Shown here piece after piece: positions 7,001 to 11,412 of a stretch of DNA of 13,613 nucleotides. How positions within the stretch are numbered: the stretch's first letter is position 1; every line of letters begins with the position of its first letter. Source of the DNA: Candidatus Kuenenia stuttgartensis (GTDB lineage: Bacteria > Planctomycetota > Planctomycetia > Pirellulales > UBA1268); the NCBI GenBank assembly GCA_945876515.1, contig CAMCPF010000029.1, forward strand, positions 1 through 13,613, read 5' to 3'. A program made the translations under genes and the position numbers. The notes beneath the pieces are model-generated. The model did no database searches. It was not told the origin of the DNA and saw only the letters and a program-made list of their open reading frames with translations.

Positions 7001-10000
7001 CCACCCGCTGCATGTCGTTGGAGTAGGGAATCCCGAGGTAGCGGTCGAAGCCCTGGCGGGTGGGCAGGAACTCGGGCTGATCGCCCAGGTGCCACTTGCC
7101 GAAGCAGGCGGTGGCGTAGCCGAGGGGCTTGAGCCGCTCGGCGATCGTGACCTCAGCCGGATTCAGCCCCTCGGGCCCGGCCGGAAAATAGACGCCCGTC
7201 GTGCCGATACGCGGGCCATAGCAGCCGGTCAGCAGCTGTGCCCGCGACACCGAGCAGACCGGCGCCGCGTAGAAGCTCGTGAACTTCCTCCCCTCGGCCG
7301 CCATCCGGTCGAGGTTCGGCGTCTTCTGTCGCGTGGCGCCGAAGGGACCGATGTCGCCGTAGCCGAGGTCGTCGATGAAGATCACGACCACGTTCGGCGG
7401 GGTTGCAACGGCTCGCGTCGAGGGGATGGTGGTGGCGGCAGGGGGCTCGCCCGTTGGCGCGGCAGCGCCAGCCGCAGGCTTCGATCCCGGTGCCGAGTGG
7501 CCGGCCCCATGCCGCAGGCCCGCGGGCAGGTTCTCGCCCGCCTCGAGGAAGGCAAGCAAATCGAGGATCTCCTCCCGCTCGAGCACGTTGACGAGCCCCG
7601 CCGGCATCGGCGAGACCCGCGACGCCACCCGTTCCTCGACCTGGCTTTTGGGGATCGTGACCACGCTCTCCGGCACGAGCAGATTCGGCGTCACCCGGAG
7701 CGATTCGTCCGTCTCGCCCGTGACCACGCCTGAGACCACCCGGCCGCTCTCGAGCACGAACTGCACGGTCCGATATCCCTCGCCGATCTCCCGTGACGGC
7801 TCGAGGATGTGTTCGAGGAGCTCCCGGCCCCGCCGCTTCTTCACCGTCTCGACGAGGTTCGGCCCCAGGTTCACGCCGTGGCCGGCAGCCACGTGGCACT
7901 GTGAGCACTGCGCCTTCACGAACGCATGAAAACCCCGCTCGACCGCCGCCGGGTCGGTCGGTGTCGTGACGGTCTCGAAGTCGTCGCTCGTCCAGGCCCG
8001 GACGACCTTCGGCCGGCACTCGGCCAGGAGCCGCTCGGCCTGGCTCGCATCGTCGGCCACCACCATCCGCCCGTTCATCACGATCCAGTGGCCGGGGAAG
8101 GTGCAGACATACGGGTAGACGCCGGGCTCGGTCGGCGATTCGAAGCGGAGCACGTGGACGAGCGCCTTGCGGGTCGGGCCGATCATCGGCGTGGCGGCCA
8201 CGATCTGGTCCCGCTTCGACTCGGGGAGAAAATCGCCGGTGGCGTTCTTGGGATCGCGGGCCATCTCATTGGCCGCGACGCCCACCTCGGCGAGCGACCC
8301 CGGCTTCACGATCACGAGGTTGTGGTCGGTGGCGTCGGGGTTCGTGAACACGAGCTTCACCGGCTGACCCGGCCGGACCGTGAACGCATCCTGAGTGAAC
8401 AGCATCCGCTCGGGCTGGCAGGAGATCTCGACCGTGGCGAGCTCCTTGCGGGCATCGAACGTGGCCTCGGCCTTCGAGGGCTTGGGGGGCCTGATCGCGG
8501 TGGCCTTCTCCATCCGTTTCAAGAGCGCCGGGATGGGCGAGGCCGGGTCAGACTTCCAGTGGCGGGAGAGCGGCGCCGAGCGGGCGGCAGAAGCTGCCGC
8601 GTAGGCCAGGTGGCCACCGAGCGGGCGGCGCAGGATCTCCTCGAGGCTCGCCAGGGCCTCGGGCGTGCCGATCCAGCTTGCGGTGATCGCCGCCTCGAGC
8701 CGCACCAGGCCTGCCGGATCGGCCGCCGCCCGGGCCAGAAGCTCGTGCCGGTCAGGCAGCGAGGCATGCCAGAACCGGAGCTGCCGAATGGCCGCGGCCC
8801 GCACGTGGTGGTCGGTAGAGCCGGCGAGCGCCGCAAGCAACTCCGGCCGCACCGCACCGACCGTGGAGAGGGCCCACATGCCCTCGACGAGCTTGCGTTC
8901 GCGGAGCGGATCGTCGGCCGCGAGTGAGTCGAGCCAGTGGTCGATGGCCTGCTCGGCGGAGGCCCGGTCACGGGCGGCCAGTTCCCGGGTGGCGAGGGAG
9001 CGCACCCGGCCCTCGCGGTGGCCCAGGAACGCGGCCAGCTCATCGGTGGAGGCGGTCGCGATCGCCGGCAGTGGAGGCACCCGCTGCCCCTTGGCCGTCA
9101 CCCGCCAGATCCGGCCCGACTCCCGGTCGCGCCGGCTGTCGCGGAGCGAGTACTGAGCGTGCCCCTTCACGGGGTTGTACCAGTCCACGATGAACAGATC
9201 ACCGCGCGGGCCGAAGTGGAGATCGACCGGAATGAAGCTCAGGTTCGTGGAGAAGAGCAGGTCGCTCACGTACTTCTCGGTGAACCCGAACTCCCCTTCG
9301 AGCCAGCGATGGATCTCGATCCGGTTGGTCGGCTTATAGCGGGCCTTGACGAAGCCCCCCTGCAACTCCGACGGAAAGCCCGGCGTATCGACGAAGGCCT
9401 GGCCGCAGGTGCCCGAGTAGGCCTGCAGGCCAGCCGGCGCCGGGTTCTGCACTGGGTAGGGCGGGTCGAGCGAGTGAAAGGCCTCGGCGAAGATCGGGTG
9501 GCTGGCCACGTGGTTGCCCCAGGGGTCGAAGGCCACGCCCCAGGGGTTCGTGCTGGGGTAGGTGCCGAAACTCGTCAGCCGGTGGCTCCGCGGCTCGTAG
9601 CGGAACCAGCCGCTGTTCTGCTGGCGGACCGGGCCGTACGGAGTCTCGACCTGCGAGTGATGGAAGATCGACTCCCGAAACAAGAGCGCCCCGTCGGGGC
9701 TCCAGATGAAGTCGTGCAGCGAGTGGTGGGAATCCTCGGTGCCGAAACCCGAGAGCACCACCTCGTGGACGTCGGCCCGATCGTCGCCGTCGGTGTCGGC
9801 CAAGAACGTCAGGTGTGGCTGCTCCGAGACGAACACCCCGCCGGCACCGAACTCGAAGGATAGCGGCAGGTGCAGATCGTCGGCGAACACCTTCGAGGTG
9901 TCGGCCTTGCCGTCGCCGTCGGTGTCCTCGAGGATCACGAGCCGGTCCGCGGGCTCCGCGCCGGGGTAGACGTGGGGATAGGCCTGCGAGGTGCTCACCC

Positions 10001-11174
10001 AGAGCCGGCCCCGCGTGTCCCAGCGGCACTGGATGGGATTCGCGATCTCGGGGAACTGCTCCTCGCCGGCGAACAACTCGACCTCGAACCGCGGATCGAC
10101 CTGAAACGCCTTCCGCTCGTCGGCGGCCGAGAGCCATTCGTTCGCGCCGCGGGTCTCGTTCACCGGCGGCAGTGGCGGTAGGTTCGAGTCGTCCACCGTG
10201 CCCTCCACCGGCCGGCCGGCTGCGAGGTCGTGGATCCGCCGGTCACGGGCGACACACATCAGGTCGAAGTTCCGCAGCGCCGGCAGGAAGTCGAGATAGC
10301 CGTACGACTTGTTGCGGTCTCCGGTGTAGTAGAAGGTGTTGAGCGGCCGGTAGCGGCGAAAGAACTGCCGCTCGAGATCGACGACCGCGGCCTTGAGCGG
10401 CGGCGTGACCGGTGGCACTTCAACGCCGAACAGCCCCCGGAACAGAATCCCGGCAAAGGCCTCGTAGCCGGCCCGCGAGAGGTGGCAGCCATTGATCGAG
10501 AGCTCGGCGGCGGGATCGGCCAGCAGCCCGAGCGTGGGCGCGAACACGTCCACGAACGCCACCCCTTTCGCCGCCGCCACCTCCCGCATCGCGGCGGTGT
10601 AGGCGGCCAGGTTCGGGTTGTTCATGTCCGCGGCCGCCACGCCGGGGACGTTCTCGCAGGCGATCGGCGAGACGAGCACCACCCGGGGGGCCGTCTTGCC
10701 GTTGAAGGTGTGGCCGGTGAGCCGGTCCAAGAAGGCGGCCAGCTTGTCCCGAAAGGCCGGCAGGCCTTCCGGCCCGGCGAACGACTCGTTGAACCCGTAG
10801 GCCGCCAGGATCACGTCGGCCTTACAGAACGTGAGGTGCTGCTCGAGGTCGGCGAAGTTGTCGGGCCGGGGGGCGAGATCAACCTCGTCGGCCGACCAGG
10901 CGAGCGTGCGGACGACCAGCTCCTTGTCCGGGAAGGCAGCGTGGAGCGTGGCCGGGATGTCGCCGAACAGGGCCGCCCGCTCGAACAGCGTGTTGCCGAT
11001 CAGGCAGACGTGGTCGCCCTTACGGAGTTCCAGCGGCAGCGTCGTGGCGACCGGCGCGCAGGCCGACGGCCGGGGGGCGGTCTTGAGGTTGAGTCCGTAC
11101 CGGGAGAAGTCCTCGGCGGCGGCCAGCGAGGCGAGACCAATCGTGAACAATGCCGCCAGGAAAAATGTTCTCAT
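4071..11174 (-). CDS. Giant secreted fusion: PVC-type heme/copper dehydrogenase module followed by three sulfatase domains
   Basis: One uninterrupted frame of 2367 residues. The start is the ATG at 11174 because it opens a clear Sec signal peptide: MRTFF, a hydrophobic core to about residue 18, then AAA-ED cleavage near 20/21. The 51-codon open extension upstream (to 11327) is Arg/Pro-rich and runs through a palindromic repeat, so it was rejected. Order of domains: SGNH-like 45-250; dehydrogenase beta-propeller about 360-700; HEAT-like helices about 705-890; azurin-type cupredoxin about 905-1040; cytochrome c about 1075-1215; sulfatase A 1259-1680; sulfatase B 1733-2136; sulfatase C 2164-2349, internally deleted. 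Residues 1-1215 alone equal a complete PVC-type heme-binding protein; sulfatases are normally separate genes with their own signal peptides. The linkers contain no Met. Only a weak ribosome-binding site is visible. The protein is predicted to be periplasmic or extracellular. Whether it works as one chain or is processed is unknown. Confidence 0.85.
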   Translation of the reverse strand: MRTFFLAALFTIGLASLAAAEDFSRYGLNLKTAPRPSACAPVATTLPLELRKGDHVCLIGNTLFERAALFGDIPATLHAAFPDKELVVRTLAWSADEVDLAPRPDNFADLEQHLTFCKADVILAAYGFNESFAGPEGLPAFRDKLAAFLDRLTGHTFNGKTAPRVVLVSPIACENVPGVAAADMNNPNLAAYTAAMREVAAAKGVAFVDVFAPTLGLLADPAAELSINGCHLSRAGYEAFAGILFRGLFGVEVPPVTPPLKAAVVDLERQFFRRYRPLNTFYYTGDRNKSYGYLDFLPALRNFDLMCVARDRRIHDLAAGRPVEGTVDDSNLPPLPPVNETRGANEWLSAADERKAFQVDPRFEVELFAGEEQFPEIANPIQCRWDTRGRLWVSTSQAYPHVYPGAEPADRLVILEDTDGDGKADTSKVFADDLHLPLSFEFGAGGVFVSEQPHLTFLADTDGDDRADVHEVVLSGFGTEDSHHSLHDFIWSPDGALLFRESIFHHSQVETPYGPVRQQNSGWFRYEPRSHRLTSFGTYPSTNPWGVAFDPWGNHVASHPIFAEAFHSLDPPYPVQNPAPAGLQAYSGTCGQAFVDTPGFPSELQGGFVKARYKPTNRIEIHRWLEGEFGFTEKYVSDLLFSTNLSFIPVDLHFGPRGDLFIVDWYNPVKGHAQYSLRDSRRDRESGRIWRVTAKGQRVPPLPAIATASTDELAAFLGHREGRVRSLATRELAARDRASAEQAIDHWLDSLAADDPLRERKLVEGMWALSTVGAVRPELLAALAGSTDHHVRAAAIRQLRFWHASLPDRHELLARAAADPAGLVRLEAAITASWIGTPEALASLEEILRRPLGGHLAYAAASAARSAPLSRHWKSDPASPIPALLKRMEKATAIRPPKPSKAEATFDARKELATVEISCQPERMLFTQDAFTVRPGQPVKLVFTNPDATDHNLVIVKPGSLAEVGVAANEMARDPKNATGDFLPESKRDQIVAATPMIGPTRKALVHVLRFESPTEPGVYPYVCTFPGHWIVMNGRMVVADDASQAERLLAECRPKVVRAWTSDDFETVTTPTDPAAVERGFHAFVKAQCSQCHVAAGHGVNLGPNLVETVKKRRGRELLEHILEPSREIGEGYRTVQFVLESGRVVSGVVTGETDESLRVTPNLLVPESVVTIPKSQVEERVASRVSPMPAGLVNVLEREEILDLLAFLEAGENLPAGLRHGAGHSAPGSKPAAGAAAPTGEPPAATTIPSTRAVATPPNVVVIFIDDLGYGDIGPFGATRQKTPNLDRMAAEGRKFTSFYAAPVCSVSRAQLLTGCYGPRIGTTGVYFPAGPEGLNPAEVTIAERLKPLGYATACFGKWHLGDQPEFLPTRQGFDRYLGIPYSNDMQRVAAETGERVVPLMRDEKVAELLTDEAQRGIVERLTEETVAFIRDSKDKPFFVYLPHTAVHLPLFPGEKFRGRTGNGPFGDWVEEVDWSVGQVLDAVREHGLDEKTLVIFTSDNGPWVGPVKDFTSAGPLRGSKGSTWEGGVRVPTIARWPGRIPAGTACDVVAGTIDLLPTCVSLAGAAVPAEPVIDGRDISGLLFGTAVESPREAQAYFSGNELQAVRQGRWKLAIAGQPEGMGRKGEKLPASLDQPRLYDLEADLGETTDVAAANPEVVERLRGVAGRVAAELADPKSTARRPPGRAENPTTLYPVRRQQKPAAGKKPARAASFSRPAEVAPAAAASQSRPNIVLFLADDLGYGELGCSGNPAAITPNLDRFAAEGLRLTDCHSASSVCSPSRSSLLTGRTPYRNGVFTWIPEGSPIHLRTSEIALPKLLRAAGYDTCHVGKWHLNGRFNSPEQPQPDAHGYDWWLATQNNAAPSHAFPKNFVRNGKAIGKVDDYSAPFIAQEAATWLREQRDPKKPFFLAVWTHEPHYPIAAAERYEKLHAAIADREERTYRANITQLDDAFGTVMKALDEQGVADDTLVFFTSDNGPEGAGDKGPGRGLAGPLRGRKRSMYEGGHRVPGIVRWPGKVEPGTTSDVPVIGSDFFPTALAAAGVEPPAGVKLDGTNLLPALAGGPVERPVPMYWRWGGTVAYREGPWKIVVDEKLEKPELYDLGSDVAERTDLAGREPERLSAMMTRLRAMTAELAAEAPAWPAGEKKRERKKKAAAAPVTRPNVLLICVDDLKPALGCYGDRAARTPQIDALAARGVRFEMAYCNQAVCAPSRNALLTGLRPGTLGIYDLGTNFRLAAPEAVTLPQAFRAAGWRTEAIGKLFHVGHGNRDDAASWEVPHTNPKAVAYVRLENQPPPDTRPTAARRKSSDRPRGAATESADVPDETRNLAAIEPETAATLRRLLAAEPEPRPQWRPAPEAAAGNR
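4128..4685 (-). pseudogene. Domain block: sulfatase C remnant, iduronate-2-sulfatase-like, centre deleted (residues 2164-2349)
   Basis: The start is a normal iduronate-2-sulfatase-like domain: RPNVLLICVDDLKPALGCYG (D2173, D2174), canonical CAPSR at 2212-2216, GKLFHVGHG at 2262-2270 and SWEVPHTNP at 2277-2285. At PDET (2325-2328, bases 4191-4202) the sequence passes directly into RNLAAIEPETAATLRRLLAA. That is how the far C-terminal end of such sulfatases reads ('DPDET.NLA...'). The middle, including the D-(N/H)-G metal motif and the substrate-binding half, is missing; from family lengths I estimate 250-300 residues. The reading frame is kept and ends in TGA at 4071. The domain is predicted inactive. 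Confidence 0.75.
4767..5978 (-). other. Domain block: sulfatase B (residues 1733-2136 of the giant protein)
   Basis: A complete S1-type sulfatase unit of about 400 residues, similar to N-acetylgalactosamine-6-sulfatase or arylsulfatase A-like planctomycete enzymes. It shows LADDLGYGELG (D1741, D1742), the canonical formylglycine motif CSPSR (1781-1785) followed by SSLLTGRTPYRNG, HVGKWHLNG (K1834, H1836), THEPHYP (1916-1922) and TSDNG (1976-1980). PLRGRKRSMYEGGHRVPGI comes next. All expected catalytic and Ca2+-binding residues appear present, so this is the domain most likely to be active. It is preceded by a linker of about 50 residues rich in Ala, Pro, Arg and Lys, with no Met. Confidence 0.87.
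6135..7400 (-). other. Domain block: sulfatase A (residues 1259-1680 of the giant protein)
   Basis: A full-length S1-type sulfatase unit of about 420 residues. Metal-binding IDDLGYGD starts at 1267. The nucleophile motif is CSVSR (1307-1311) followed by AQLLTG. FGKWHLGDQPEFLPTRQGFD follows with K1360 and H1362. TSDNG at 1500-1504 supplies the second metal ligands, and WEGGVRVPTIARWPG is the usual C-subdomain entry. The domain ends with the typical LYDLEADLGET...NPEVVERL segment. The nucleophile motif has Val where the formylglycine-generating enzyme consensus CxPxR has Pro. There is no start codon or signal peptide before it; a linker (residues 1215-1258) joins it to the cytochrome. It probably acts on a sulfated glycan; the ester is not identifiable. 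Confidence 0.85.
7533..11174 (-). other. Domain block: PVC-type heme-binding dehydrogenase module (residues 1-1214 of the giant protein)
   Basis: This part matches the planctomycete/verrucomicrobial 'putative membrane-bound dehydrogenase' plus 'PVC-type heme-binding CxxCH' architecture (known to me as TIGR02604 and TIGR02603). The SGNH-like domain has IGNTLFER at 59-66, GFNE at 127-130 and NGCH at 228-231. The propeller contains the acidic loops DTDGDGKAD (417-425) and DTDGDDRAD (460-468), likely calcium sites. The cupredoxin carries H951, then C1024-TFPG-H1029-x3-M1033, the exact spacing of azurin's type-1 copper ligands. The cytochrome has CSQCH at 1090-1094 (bases 7893-7907) and a probable distal Met in SPMPAGLVNVL (M1190). 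Electrons could pass from substrate to copper to heme. The substrate is unknown; a sugar or polyol is assumed from the family's genome contexts. Confidence 0.85.
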
Positions 11175-11205
11175 CGGAAAGATCCGTGGTGACGGTGGGT
11201 GAGCC

Positions 11206-11337
11206 GGGGTAGCCCGTGCCATCTCGCCGGACGCTCGCTCCGGGCATCCTGCCCTTCGCTCGCTCGGAGGAAACCTCGCTTTCGCCGTCCCGGCTGCGCT
11301 CGGTTTCCTACGCCGCTCGATTGGCATGGGCTACCCC
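11206..11337. repeat. Palindromic intergenic element, 132 bp with imperfect terminal inverted repeats
   Basis: The ends are GGGGTAGCCCGTGCC (11206-11220) and GGCATGGGCTACCCC (11323-11337), complementary at 14 of 15 positions. Nested inside are an inverted pair CGGAGGAAACC (11265-11275) / GGTTTCCTACG (11302-11312), complementary at 10 of 11 positions; a small hairpin GGGCA-TCC-TGCCC (11242-11254); and the direct repeat CGCTCGCTC (11232-11240 and 11257-11265). No target-site duplication is seen at the edges. It lies between the two sulfatase genes, directly upstream of the giant gene. It could be a MITE- or REP-like element or a structured leader. Only one copy is in this window, so its repeat status in the genome is inferred. 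Confidence 0.6.
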
Positions 11338-11412
11338 TCGCTGGACGACCTGCAGAGGAGGCTGGCGGTGACGTTTTGGAGTGATCATTTCAATGGGTGC
11401 TTGAGTGATCAT
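11308..11412 (-). CDS. Possible 34-codon coupled ORF, truncated by the palindromic element
   Basis: The ATG at 11412 overlaps the TGA of the sulfatase-sulfatase gene (ATGA). It is preceded by GGGAGGAGG (11428-11420) with a 7-base spacer, the best ribosome-binding site in the window. The frame reads MITQAPIEMITPKRHRQPPL and ends in TAG at 11310-11308. The last 10 codons and the stop lie inside the palindromic element, so this could be the 5' stub of a gene that the element interrupted. MIT occurs twice because of a 10-bp direct repeat (ATGATCACTC on the - strand). I do not recognise the protein. The Shine-Dalgarno also encodes REEA of the upstream gene and may be coincidence. Confidence 0.3.
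   Translation of the reverse strand: MITQAPIEMITPKRHRQPPLQVVQRGVAHANRAA
11379..11412. repeat. Direct repeat GAGTGATCAT, two copies
   Basis: GAGTGATCAT occurs at 11379-11388 and 11403-11412, 24 bases apart start to start, each containing the palindrome TGATCA. It covers the stop codon of the upstream sulfatase gene and the start of the small coupled ORF. It may be a short tandem-type duplication; an operator is possible but unsupported. Confidence 0.5.

Noticed and set aside
5148..7733. 861-codon open frame on the + strand, antisense to the sulfatases
   Set aside because: It is Arg/Gly/Ala/Leu-rich, matches no family I recognise, and lies opposite clear sulfatase and cytochrome coding sequence. 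Such antisense frames are expected in GC-rich genes.
11175..11327. 51-codon N-terminal extension of the giant protein from the ATG at 11327
   Set aside because: It is Arg/Pro-rich, passes through the palindromic element and would bury the signal peptide. The ATG at 11174 starts a textbook signal peptide.
11201..11342. Transposon insertion with target-site duplication around the palindrome
   Set aside because: The flanking bases (GAGCC on the left, TCGCT on the right) do not match, and there is no transposase. It is kept only as a palindromic element.
11385..11411. Fusion of the upstream sulfatase pair with the giant gene
   Set aside because: The two genes are in the same frame, but TGA at 11411-11409, TGA at 11387-11385 and TAG at 11333-11331 separate them, so they are distinct proteins unless stops are read through.
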